Of a stretch of DNA of 64,000 bases, positions 19,692 to 28,127 are shown one piece after another. A model generated the notes under the pieces. That model saw only the letters and a program-made list of their open reading frames with translations, searched no databases and had not been told where the DNA came from. Position 1 is the stretch's first letter. Each line of letters starts with the position of its first letter. This DNA is from Granulicella sp. L60 (GTDB lineage Bacteria > Acidobacteriota > Terriglobia > Terriglobales > Acidobacteriaceae). The position numbers and the translations under genes were made by a program. The stretch lies in NCBI RefSeq assembly GCF_009765825.1, contig NZ_LMUR01000018.1, positions 434,135-498,134 on the forward strand. Direction: 5' to 3'.

Positions 19692-21215
19692 TTAGCACGC
19701 AGCCTCCGCCCGTGTGCGGGAGAGCCGCTTCGCATCCACCGCGGGCTTCAATGTTGCCGTCCGCTTCTTCAGCTTGCTATTGAGCCATAGCTCGACAGGC
19801 ATGCCGTAGACGTCATGATCGAGCCGCCAGCGTGCCGGAATCGAGATCGACTTCTGCGCCAGCCTCGTAATCGGGTCCCTGGTGTCCGAGCCGATAGGGA
19901 TGCGGTCGAATGCGATTCGTAGATAGTCACGCGTATTCTGCAGACGCTGGTGATCCTTGCCCTTCAGCCACGGAAGCTTGGTATAACGCGGAAAGAAGTC
20001 AGCCCATCCTTCAAGCGAATCCGGTGGTTCGATACCAATCTCGGCGGCGCGTTTCATAATCGGCGAGCCAGGATAGGGAGTAAAGATGTTGGTCCAGAAC
20101 TCAGCTCCGGGGAAGCGGCGGCAGACGTCCATCATGAAGTCGATGGTCTCCCTGCGCTCCTTGCGGCCCTCCCCGGGGTACGCGAAGATGATGTTGAACG
20201 AGGGGCGAATATCGGCTGCAATGCACCGCGCCGCACTCTCGTAGATCTGGTCAAAGTCCTGGAAGGTCTTGTTCATCAGCTGCAGAATCTTCGGTGAGCC
20301 AGAATCCACACCCTGGCATATCTGCTGCAGTCCTGCGCGGCGCAGTAGTTTCAGATCTTCAGTCGTTAACCGCGAGGTCAAGTTTGTGGTCGCCTGTATG
20401 CTCCACCTGTACTGCGAGTTTGCGCGAACCAATCTCTCGGCGATCTCACGTGCCCGGTCCAGGTCCACCAGGAAGTTGTCGTCGACGACCCATAGCAGTT
20501 CAAGCTTGTACCGGCGGGTAAGATCGACCGTCTCTTCTGCAAACTGTTCAGCACCTAGCGCATTCCACTTGCGTCCGTAGACGCCGCCATTGGTGCAGTA
20601 CGCGCAGTCGAACGGACAGGCCAGGCTCGAGGTATACATCGCCCAGCGTCGTCCGCAGCCACGCTCATACGCATCGAAATCCGCGATCTGATACGCCTTG
20701 GGCGGCATATCCACCAGCGGCCTCAGCGCACGTTCAGGAGTCAGAATCAGCTTGCCGTCGCGTTTGAATCCGATCCCAGGAATGAGGTCCGGTGCCGAGC
20801 CGCTTTCAAGATGCTGAATCAACTCCAGCATCGCATCTTCGCCTTGGCCGCGCACGATGTAGTCCAGGCAGGTCGCCTTCAGCGTCTGATCCGGAAGCAG
20901 TGATGGGTGCCAGCCTCCAAGGATGATAGGAAAGTCAGGATTCCAATCCTTGATGCTCTGCGCCATCTCCACGGTCTCGCGAATCATCGGCCCCGTGACC
21001 AGCGAGACGCCAAGACAAAGTGCATCCTGGACCTCCAGCAGAACACGTTTCTTGAAGTCCGGAGTTATGGTCGAATCGATCAGCACCACTTCGTAGCCGG
21101 CTCGAATCAAGGGCGTCGCCACCGCGAGAATACCTAGCGGAGCAGTAGCCTCCGAACTCGCGAAGGAAGGAAAAAAGAAGACGATTTTCTTAGAGCGGGT
21201 TTTCTGGATGGGCAT
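19692..21215 (-). CDS. B12-binding-domain-type radical SAM protein (first of the run)
   Basis: 507 aa from the ATG at 21215 (an in-frame TTG lies six bases earlier). The N-terminal domain contains TAPLGILAVATPLIRAGYEV and IILGGWHPSLLPDQ. The CxxxCxxC site is CPFDCAYC, followed by LLWVVDDNFLVD and ICQGVDSGSPKILQLMN. The C-terminal extension ends in a basic stretch (KRTATLKPAVDAKRLSRTR). It is the most upstream gene of the eight-gene cluster and probably the first from its promoter. The intergenic region ahead of it carries operator-like repeats. Confidence 0.88.
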   Translation of the reverse strand: MPIQKTRSKKIVFFFPSFASSEATAPLGILAVATPLIRAGYEVVLIDSTITPDFKKRVLLEVQDALCLGVSLVTGPMIRETVEMAQSIKDWNPDFPIILGGWHPSLLPDQTLKATCLDYIVRGQGEDAMLELIQHLESGSAPDLIPGIGFKRDGKLILTPERALRPLVDMPPKAYQIADFDAYERGCGRRWAMYTSSLACPFDCAYCTNGGVYGRKWNALGAEQFAEETVDLTRRYKLELLWVVDDNFLVDLDRAREIAERLVRANSQYRWSIQATTNLTSRLTTEDLKLLRRAGLQQICQGVDSGSPKILQLMNKTFQDFDQIYESAARCIAADIRPSFNIIFAYPGEGRKERRETIDFMMDVCRRFPGAEFWTNIFTPYPGSPIMKRAAEIGIEPPDSLEGWADFFPRYTKLPWLKGKDHQRLQNTRDYLRIAFDRIPIGSDTRDPITRLAQKSISIPARWRLDHDVYGMPVELWLNSKLKKRTATLKPAVDAKRLSRTRAEAAC

Positions 21216-21290
21216 CGGCAACTCAAGCTCGCTAAGAGCGTTCTTACTGATGACGATCCTAGGCTGAGCGCAAAGTGAAGTTGTCGGTGC

Positions 21291-21321
21291 TTTGTCACTC
21301 TTTTGTCACGTTTACGTAAAC
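21291..21321. promoter_or_regulatory. Operator-like direct repeat plus palindrome upstream of the radical SAM cluster
   Basis: Within the 163 bases between the diguanylate cyclase stop and the first radical SAM gene, TTTGTCAC occurs twice with an 11-base period (21291-21298 and 21302-21309). It is followed at once by the perfect 12-base palindrome GTTTACGTAAAC (21310-21321). One-turn spacing of direct repeats next to a palindrome is typical of regulator binding sites. Which regulator binds is unknown; none is encoded in the cluster. Confidence 0.45.
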
Positions 21322-21378
21322 GATCCCCAGCAGCGAACCTGCGCGATCTCAGTATGAGCTTCACGAGAGCCTTTGTCG

Positions 21379-22581
21379 TCAGCTCTTCGCAGGATTGGAG
21401 GAGAGATGCAAAGGTCCAGCATCTTCACTGGAAGGGCTAATAAAACGAACCTGATTGCGTCCGCTCTTCTTCGCAGTGTAGAGCGCGACATCTGCTTCTT
21501 GCAGTAGCTCCGCGCCTGTAATCGATTCGCGCCCATGCGTGGAAGTCGCGCCAAAACTTGCAGTCGTGTGGATCGTCGCAAGTGGCACTGTGCCGCCGTC
21601 CTGCTCCACAGCCATGCGAAGACGCTCCAGAATCGCGTATGACTCTTCCGCATTCGTATGCGGCAGAAGCAATACGAACTCTTCTCCACCCACGCGACCC
21701 AACACATCGGTCTCTCGCAACGTCTGCTTCAGCAGCGCAGCGACTCCGACAAGTACAGCATCGCCTGTGGCATGGCCATGCGTGTCGTTGAGCCGCTTGA
21801 AATGATCGAGATCCACCATGGCAACCGTAAGACTGTATTTATAGCGGGTATAGCGTGCAAGTTCTCGTTCGAGCGCCTGCTCCAGGCCGCGACGATTGAG
21901 CACCTGTGTCAGAGGGTCCAGGATGCTCTGCTGTATCAGGTTCGCCTCCAGCCGCGCATTCATCATCCAGATAAAAGCCAACGGAAGCACGGAGGTGTTC
22001 ACGATGTACGCTACTGCGCTCGTAACCTCAAGCTTCCTCGAAAAGGCATCCGGATCCGCATGAAGCAGAAAGGCGACACCCACGCGAGCAAGCTCAACCA
22101 TGGCGAACACGAAAAGAAATCCTCCCATCAGCAAGCGAGGCGCTCGTGTCGACCGTTCCGTCCCGGTGCACAGAATCACCGCCGCGACGAGAACCTCCAG
22201 AGCGATCGCCAGGTCCGCCAGGGCAAAGCTGCGAACCTGCGCGGGATCGTTGCGCCATGCCAGAAACAAAGGCAGCGTCGCCAGCAGAATCGCGCCGGAG
22301 ATCCACACCGCCTTTTTATAACGGCCCTCAAAGTACACGATGGCTACAGTAGTGAATGCGTAGGAGAGCGGAATCATCTCGAGGTTGATCCCATGACTGA
22401 TCCAGCTCGGCAGATAGTTTGCAAGAAGATCGAAGATAGCGCCTGTCGCATTCGCCAGAAAGCTGTACCAAAGCCAGCGTCGGGTCGCGTCGCTCCAGCG
22501 CTGCAGCGCCAGCACGCCAAAGATGATGGCGAAGCAAAGCAGCTGTATGTCCTGGATCAGAAGAGTCGCGTCTACCAACAT
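21379..22581 (-). CDS. Membrane-anchored GGDEF diguanylate cyclase
   Basis: 400 aa. About seven hydrophobic segments cover residues 1-215, then a GGDEF domain begins at DPLTQVLNRRGLEQ. The active site is GGEEF and the inhibitory site RETD lies five residues before it, so feedback-inhibited synthesis of cyclic di-GMP from GTP is expected. It lies upstream of the radical SAM cluster on the same strand with a 163-base gap, so co-transcription is possible but not required. The signal sensed by the membrane part is unknown. Confidence 0.9.
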   Translation of the reverse strand: MLVDATLLIQDIQLLCFAIIFGVLALQRWSDATRRWLWYSFLANATGAIFDLLANYLPSWISHGINLEMIPLSYAFTTVAIVYFEGRYKKAVWISGAILLATLPLFLAWRNDPAQVRSFALADLAIALEVLVAAVILCTGTERSTRAPRLLMGGFLFVFAMVELARVGVAFLLHADPDAFSRKLEVTSAVAYIVNTSVLPLAFIWMMNARLEANLIQQSILDPLTQVLNRRGLEQALERELARYTRYKYSLTVAMVDLDHFKRLNDTHGHATGDAVLVGVAALLKQTLRETDVLGRVGGEEFVLLLPHTNAEESYAILERLRMAVEQDGGTVPLATIHTTASFGATSTHGRESITGAELLQEADVALYTAKKSGRNQVRFISPSSEDAGPLHLSSNPAKS

Positions 22582-22931
22582 GCAGCTATAGTAGCGTGGA
22601 CTCTCCAGCGTTCTACCGTATGGATTTAAGCTGTACCGATCCTGTAAAGTCCCCGCTCTCGTTCAAAAGAAATGGAGAGCGCACACTCGTAGATGCTCAA
22701 TCGATCCTCGACACCCAACAGCCACCATAGCCTCTTACAGAGTGCAGTACCAGAGCGCGCCACGCTGGCTTCGGTGGCTGTCACGGAACACGCACTAAGC
22801 GAAATCTCGGATCTACTCCAGATCGAATGTCTTATATTTTTTACCGACTATTCAAGTTCAAAGGGTTCCCCTAACTCCACGCTAGCCCTAAGATAGCTCC
22901 AGTACCCCTCTGGTAATCGAGCGGAAGGGCA

Positions 22932-22959
22932 GGGCACCCAACCAGGGGTGCCCTTATTT
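22932..22959 (+). terminator. Intrinsic terminator with no annotated upstream gene
   Basis: GGGCACCC (22932-22939) pairs perfectly with GGGTGCCC (22946-22953) over a six-base loop and is followed by TTATTT. The orientation fits termination of plus-strand transcription. The nearest upstream gene is on the minus strand, so the transcript ended here may be a small RNA from about 22.6-22.95 kb. Confidence 0.6.
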
Positions 22960-23244
22960 GCGTCTGCCGCTGTTTCTACCTGTGCGGACCAACAATCTGC
23001 CGGTGGATGGCGCCCTCAAGATAATCGACTGCACCCGATGCGATTCCTTCCTCAGACCGCGTCGTCGTGACTTCTGACGACATTGAGGCAGTGTTTTATC
23101 TATGCCTGTTGTCCCCTAAGATTCCACCTCTACTCGCAAATCCTTCTCATCCCTGCGACTCGAACTGAAGCCTTAGGTATCAAACCTACTTCGCATGCCA
23201 AGTCCGTGATCCAAAAATGTTATGAGAAGAAAGAATCATAAAAC

Positions 23245-23262
23245 GTACCCCAAAAGGGGTAC
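23245..23262. promoter_or_regulatory. Perfect palindrome GTACCCC-AAAA-GGGGTAC
   Basis: Seven-base perfect arms around four A residues, 311 bases before the Ig-repeat lipoprotein start. It could be a regulator site or an RNA hairpin; there is no T-tract, so it is not a classical terminator. Confidence 0.4.
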
Positions 23263-23572
23263 AGAAGTGCGGTTACCTTTGGGTTATGGTTCGGAGACTA
23301 TCACTTAGCGGTCGTTGCAAACCAAGCTCTAGCCGTACCTCTGTCCGCGTCCGTTAGGACAAGATACGAAAGATTAGGCACCAGCTGATTCCACCTCGCG
23401 TCTCTGTACACGGAGCCTTTTGATGATGGAAGTAGCCGAGTTCCTGAGTCTTTCAGCCGCCGCCTTATTTCTCATACGCGGCGATCTTCGAGACCTCCTT
23501 CTCGACGGTGTCTCACCGCGTTCCTCTTCACCATCGCCTGGCCTCAGCGCAAGCAGAAGTGTGCTTCCCGCC

Positions 23573-26500
23573 ATGAGAACTCGGATGGGTTTCATTCGAG
23601 CCTTGGCCGCGATCGCCGTCTTACTGACGGTCATCGGATGCGGCGGAGGATGGAGCAGCAACGGCGGCCAGCCGCCAGTCATCACCGGTCAACCCGCGAA
23701 CCAGGCTGTACCCGTAGGCCAGACCGCAACCTTCGCCGTGACTGCCACCAGTGCAACCCCGATGACCTACCAGTGGTCTCTGAATGGAACGGCCATCAGC
23801 GGAGCCACCTCCAGCACCTACACCACTCCGGCAACCACCAGCGCCGATAACGGTGCCGTCTTCACCGTCACTGTGACCAACGTCGCAGGCAGCGTCACCA
23901 GCACACCCGCCACCCTTACCGTAGCTATCGGCTCTGCAACGGTCGATCCCAACGCACCGCTCATCATCACGCAACCGGCAAACCAGACCGTGCAGGCCGG
24001 CCAAATCGCCACCTTCACCGTCACGGCCACCGGAGCCGCACCCTTTACCTATCAGTGGTACAAAGGCGGCGTCGCAATCGCGGGCGCAAATTCGAACACC
24101 TACACCACTCCTGCCACAACAAGCGCCGATAGCGGCTCAACCTTCACCGTAACCGTGGCAAACTCTCTGGGAACCGTCACCAGCAACCCGGCTACATTGA
24201 CGGTCATCACCCCAGCCCCCACGCCTCCCTCAATCACCGGTGAACCGATAAACCAGGCAGTAACGGCTGGACAGACGGCGACCTTCAGCGTCACCGCCAC
24301 CGGCACCGGTCCTCTTACGTACCAGTGGTACCAGGGCGGAGTAGCAATCGGCGGAGCCACCTCCAGTACCTACACCACTCCGGCAACCACGGGCACCAAC
24401 AGCGGCTCTATCTACACCGTCGTTGTGACGAGCCCAGGTGGCACCGTCACCAGCACACCCGCCACGTTGACCGTGAACACCGTTCCGATCGTCGTCACCT
24501 CACCCGCAAACCAGACCGTAACGGCAGGCCAAACCGCGACCTTCAACGTAACTGCCAGCGGAACAGGCCCCTTAAGCTACCAGTGGTACCGAGGCGGAGT
24601 TGCGATAGGCGGAGCAACATCGAGCAGTTACACAACCCCAGCAACAGTAAGTAGCGACATCGGCACCATCTTCACCGTCACCGTGACAAACATCGCTGGT
24701 TCAGCCACCAGTGGCCCTGCAACACTCACGGTGAACACCGCTCCCGTCATCACCACGCCACCCGCAAACCAGACCGTAACTGCGGGCCAGACAGCAACCT
24801 TCAACGTCGCCGCCACCGGCACCGCGCCTCTCACGTACCAGTGGTACAAAGACGGAACCTTGATCGCCGGAGCCACGTCCAGCACCTACACAACACCCGC
24901 AACCGTAAGCAGCGACAACGGCTCGCAGTACACCGTCACGGTCACCAACGTCGCCGGATCAGCCAACGGCGGCCCAGCCACGTTGACGGTAAAGAACTCG
25001 ATCCCCGTGGCCTCGTTCCTGGCCTGCAGTCCAATCACGCCGCCCTATAACTCCTCCGCAACCCTGATCCCCACCTTCTCCGGTGGCACCGCCGTCATCG
25101 GGTCCACGGGAGTCGGAACTCTCGACATCACCGCCTCAGCCGTCAGCGGCGGCTCCTACGCAACACTGCTGATAACCGCAGCCAAAACCTACACACTCTC
25201 CGTCACAGGTACAGGAGGCGCAGTCGCCTTCACCACATGCACTGTCGTACCGCTGGGCGTCACCATCTCCAAAATCGTTCCCGGCGACGAGACAGTAGCT
25301 CCCGTAACCCAGAACTTCACCGCAACCGTCTCCGGCGGCGCAACCGACGCCCTCACCTGGACGGCATCCGGTGGAACCTTCGCCGGCAATGTATGGACCT
25401 CGCCAAACACCGTCGGCACCTACACCATCACGGCCACCAGCGTAGACGAACCCTCCGTCTCCGCCAGCACCACCATGACCATTAGCCTTCCGGTGATCAC
25501 TACCCAGCCATCCAGCGAGAACGTCTGCACCAACTCCACGATCAAACTCTCCGTCGTCGCCAGATACGCCACCAGCTTTCAGTGGAACCTCAACGGAACA
25601 CCCATTCAAGGCGCCACAAGCTCCAGCTACTACATCCCCAGCGCCGCTTCCATGGACAGCGGAAACTACACCGTCACCGTAACCAACGGAGCAGGTAGCG
25701 TCACATCAAACGTTGCCAAGGTCGTCGTAGGATCGACCATCACCTCGAACCCTGTCAGTCTTTCCATCCTCATCAATCAGACAGCCACCTTCTCCGTCGC
25801 AGCCACCGGCGAAGCCCCCTTCAGCTATCAGTGGTACGTCATCGCTCCCGGCGCTCCGGCAGCAGTCGCCATCGCCGGAGCAACGTCGAGCACCTACACC
25901 ACCCAGGTCGCAACAACGAACTCGAACGGCGCCCAGTACTTTGCCAAGGTGACCGACGCATGCGGAGGCAGCGCCATCACCAGCGACTCTGCGACCCTGA
26001 TCGTCAACGATGGCCAGGACCCGCCAACGATCATCACCCAACCGATCAGCCAGACCGTCGCGGTAGGCGGCACAGCAACCTTTACTGTGGTAGCGGCAGG
26101 AACTCCCACGCTCCTCTATCAGTGGTATCAAGTCCCCGCCGGAACGACGACGAGTAATGCAATCACCGGCGCCACCTCGGCTAGCTACACCGTGCCGGAC
26201 ACCGCAACCACCATCACTAACGATCAAGACGCCTACTACGTCATCGTCACCAACAGCTACGGCCAGGCCACCTCCATCAAAGCCACTCTGGCCGTAGGCA
26301 GCGGAATCCTGATCACGCAGCAGCCGACAAATCAGTACGTCAACGCGGGATCTCCAGCGACATTCTCCGTAACCGCAGTCTCCGCTCTTACCTTGACGTA
26401 CCAGTGGTTCGTAGCCGCCCCCGGCAGCTCCAGCTTCGAGGTCGTCCCAGGAGCCACCTCCGCAACCTACACACAACCCTCCACGACCACAGCAGAGTCG

Positions 26501-27217
26501 GGCTCGGTCTACTACGTCGTCGTCACCAACGGAACGACATCTCCGGTCACCAGCACTTCGGCAGCCCTCTTCGTCGGAGCTCTATCGGGCATCGGCAACC
26601 TCTGCGAAGGTTGGACATCGCTCGGAGACGCTCTCGCCCCAGACCCCACCTGTTCCGTGCAACTCTCCGCCGCCACAAAAAATCAGGAAGGCAGCATCAT
26701 CTGGCCGACCCTCATCTCCACCGGCGACATCCAGCTCAGCTTCACCATTACCACCAGCGAAGCAAGCGTTCCCCCAGCCGACGGCTTCGCTCTCGTGCTC
26801 GGCGATCCATCGCTCGGAGCAACCCCCACCAGCACCGGCCTCACCGGTGAGGGGCTCGGTGCCGAAGGAATCCCCGGATTCGTCCTCGCATTCGACGACT
26901 TCGAAAATCCAGGCGATCCACCGATTCCATACCTCGGCGTCACCAGAGGAGAAATTCCTCTCTGGAAGAATCCATACTCCAACGTCAACACCAACATCCC
27001 CGCCCTTGCGACGACAGGCTCTACCGTCTCGCACGACTACGTCGTATCCATCGTGCAGGGAATGATGACCGTAACCATGGACGGCACCCAGGTCTTCTCC
27101 GGCAGCGTCTCCGTTCCTCCCGTGGCCTACCTCTACTTCACCGCCTCTACCGGATCGGAGTACGAGCTTGCCATCATCAGCAACCTCTCAGCCACCGTCT
27201 CTGCACCATCCAACTAG
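23573..27217 (+). CDS. Giant lipoprotein with nine Ig-like modules and an L-type-lectin-like C-terminus
   Basis: 1214 aa from the ATG at 23573, chosen because it gives a lipoprotein signal (MRTRMGFIRALAAIAVLLTVIGC). Five consecutive Ig-like modules of ~85 residues follow, each with a QPANQTV-AGQTATF strand, TYQW(Y/S) core Trp, SSTYTTPATT turn and FTVTVTNxAGSVTS strand. Next come two divergent beta modules, including a VTISKIVPGDETVAP Ig-like unit. Four more Ig-like modules start at VITTQPSSENV, TITSNPVSLSI, TIITQPISQTV and LITQQPTNQYV. The last ~200 residues (from GNLCEGWTSLGDAL) contain LSFTITTSEASVPPADGFALV and FVLAFDDFEN, resembling bacterial L-type lectin beta-sandwiches. Probably a surface adhesin or glycan-binding protein. 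Followed closely by a beta-barrel gene. Confidence 0.82.
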   Translation: MRTRMGFIRALAAIAVLLTVIGCGGGWSSNGGQPPVITGQPANQAVPVGQTATFAVTATSATPMTYQWSLNGTAISGATSSTYTTPATTSADNGAVFTVTVTNVAGSVTSTPATLTVAIGSATVDPNAPLIITQPANQTVQAGQIATFTVTATGAAPFTYQWYKGGVAIAGANSNTYTTPATTSADSGSTFTVTVANSLGTVTSNPATLTVITPAPTPPSITGEPINQAVTAGQTATFSVTATGTGPLTYQWYQGGVAIGGATSSTYTTPATTGTNSGSIYTVVVTSPGGTVTSTPATLTVNTVPIVVTSPANQTVTAGQTATFNVTASGTGPLSYQWYRGGVAIGGATSSSYTTPATVSSDIGTIFTVTVTNIAGSATSGPATLTVNTAPVITTPPANQTVTAGQTATFNVAATGTAPLTYQWYKDGTLIAGATSSTYTTPATVSSDNGSQYTVTVTNVAGSANGGPATLTVKNSIPVASFLACSPITPPYNSSATLIPTFSGGTAVIGSTGVGTLDITASAVSGGSYATLLITAAKTYTLSVTGTGGAVAFTTCTVVPLGVTISKIVPGDETVAPVTQNFTATVSGGATDALTWTASGGTFAGNVWTSPNTVGTYTITATSVDEPSVSASTTMTISLPVITTQPSSENVCTNSTIKLSVVARYATSFQWNLNGTPIQGATSSSYYIPSAASMDSGNYTVTVTNGAGSVTSNVAKVVVGSTITSNPVSLSILINQTATFSVAATGEAPFSYQWYVIAPGAPAAVAIAGATSSTYTTQVATTNSNGAQYFAKVTDACGGSAITSDSATLIVNDGQDPPTIITQPISQTVAVGGTATFTVVAAGTPTLLYQWYQVPAGTTTSNAITGATSASYTVPDTATTITNDQDAYYVIVTNSYGQATSIKATLAVGSGILITQQPTNQYVNAGSPATFSVTAVSALTLTYQWFVAAPGSSSFEVVPGATSATYTQPSTTTAESGSVYYVVVTNGTTSPVTSTSAALFVGALSGIGNLCEGWTSLGDALAPDPTCSVQLSAATKNQEGSIIWPTLISTGDIQLSFTITTSEASVPPADGFALVLGDPSLGATPTSTGLTGEGLGAEGIPGFVLAFDDFENPGDPPIPYLGVTRGEIPLWKNPYSNVNTNIPALATTGSTVSHDYVVSIVQGMMTVTMDGTQVFSGSVSVPPVAYLYFTASTGSEYELAIISNLSATVSAPSN

Positions 27218-27245
27218 TCCACCGCGCATGAGGAGACATAGAGTA

Positions 27246-27830
27246 ATGCGATCAGTCGTACTGACATGTGTTCTGCTACTCGGAGTGGCCACCGTCGCTA
27301 AGGCTCAAGCCACCTCCGGTATCTCACATAGCGGAGACGCAGCGTTGGCCTACCACTGGGTCCACACCAACGCTCCTCCGGACGGCGGCTGCGGCTGCTT
27401 TCCCCTGAACGGCGTAGGCCTCTCCGCCTCCTGGAGCTTCGACTCCCAGCTCACCGCAGTCGCGGAGATCAGTGTCGACCACACCGGCAACGCACTCTCC
27501 TCCACCAAATCCCTGACACTAACCTCGTACATGGCCGGAGCGCGCTATCGCCTCCCACGGCCCTGGATGCACGGCGAACACGCCCTCCGCCCCTTTGCCC
27601 AGATCATCGTCGGCGGCGCACACGCTGGCGGCGGAATGGCCGGAGTCGCCGACGGAACATCCGCCTTCGCCGGTCGCATCGGTGGCGGCATCGATCTGCC
27701 AATCAACGAAGGCCTCGCCATCCGACTCATCCAGGGCGACTACTATATGACCACCTTCGCCAACTCCGCAGACAACCGCCAGAACAATCTATTGTTCGGA
27801 GCCGGCGTCGTCCTTCACTGGTACCGATAA
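27246..27830 (+). CDS. Small outer-membrane beta-barrel protein
   Basis: 194 aa from the ATG at 27246, with AGGAGA nine bases upstream. The signal peptide MRSVVLTCVLLLGVATVAKA is cleaved before QATSG. The mature part is an alternating-strand barrel of the OmpX/OmpA-like size: LAYHWVHTN, VGLSASWSFDSQLTAVAEI, YMAGARYRL, RPFAQIIVGGAHAGGG, FAGRIGGGIDLPI and a terminal VVLHWYR ending in an aromatic-rich strand. A CGCF pair near residue 45 could form a disulfide. It begins only 28 bases after the Ig-repeat lipoprotein gene, so both are probably one transcript and act together at the cell surface. Confidence 0.8.
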   Translation: MRSVVLTCVLLLGVATVAKAQATSGISHSGDAALAYHWVHTNAPPDGGCGCFPLNGVGLSASWSFDSQLTAVAEISVDHTGNALSSTKSLTLTSYMAGARYRLPRPWMHGEHALRPFAQIIVGGAHAGGGMAGVADGTSAFAGRIGGGIDLPINEGLAIRLIQGDYYMTTFANSADNRQNNLLFGAGVVLHWYR

Positions 27831-27898
27831 AGCGATCCAAGCCGTCAACCCCTGACATCCACACGGTCTCAGTAATCGCAACGACTGTCTGTATGGAT

Positions 27899-27976
27899 TG
27901 GCGTCCCCGACAAGATTCGAACTTGTGTCTTCGCCATGAGACGGCGGTGTCCTGGGCCTGGCTAGACGACAGGGAC
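27899..27976 (-). tRNA. tRNA-Glu (anticodon CTC)
   Basis: On the minus strand the RNA begins GTCCCTG and ends CGGGGAC-G-CCA, giving a seven-pair acceptor stem with one wobble and an encoded CCA. The T arm is ACAAG-TTCGAAT-CTTGT. The anticodon loop is GTCTCAT, with U33 and anticodon CTC reading GAG. The D arm GTC-loop-GAC has a loop two bases longer than in E. coli tRNA-Glu. The anticodon stem has four pairs with a C-A mismatch at 27-43. The overall sequence closely tracks bacterial tRNA-Glu. Confidence 0.93.
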
Positions 27977-28127
27977 GCTCCAGCGATGACGGCTACCAAC
28001 GACGGCGCCCTCACCCATTCCAACGCTACCATAGAGGCCCACCCCGCCAAAAGTCGCCGGTCCAGTCGCCACACCACCTCCGCTCACGGCATACTGGTAA
28101 CAACCGAGTCCCACCCCGCACCCGCCC

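Larger units (their letters stand above)
22582..23572. other. Gene-poor kilobase upstream of the Ig-repeat lipoprotein
   Basis: No credible protein gene. A 67-codon frame at 22693-22896 has no recognisable features or ribosome site. The region holds a plus-strand intrinsic terminator at 22932-22959 without an obvious gene in front of it, and an A4-loop palindrome at 23245-23262. In-frame codons lead into the lipoprotein gene from 23420, but they do not resemble a signal peptide and are treated here as untranslated. Confidence 0.5.

Noticed and set aside
22693-22896. A 67-codon plus-strand ORF
   Set aside because: No ribosome site, no recognisable composition or domain, located in a gene-poor region; not supported as a gene.
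23265-23420. Cyclic di-GMP (GEMM) riboswitch upstream of the Ig-repeat lipoprotein
   Set aside because: A GCAAACC-like string exists near 23318, but the other conserved GEMM blocks and the tetraloop-receptor arrangement are missing.
24000-25000. CRISPR-like periodicity in the Ig-repeat gene
   Set aside because: The ~260-base period is that of protein modules in one continuous frame; no short direct repeats with unique spacers were seen here or anywhere else in the window.
27977-28127. preQ1 riboswitch ahead of the queuosine-precursor transporter
   Set aside because: No recognisable preQ1 aptamer sequence or pseudoknot pattern was found in the 150-base leader.
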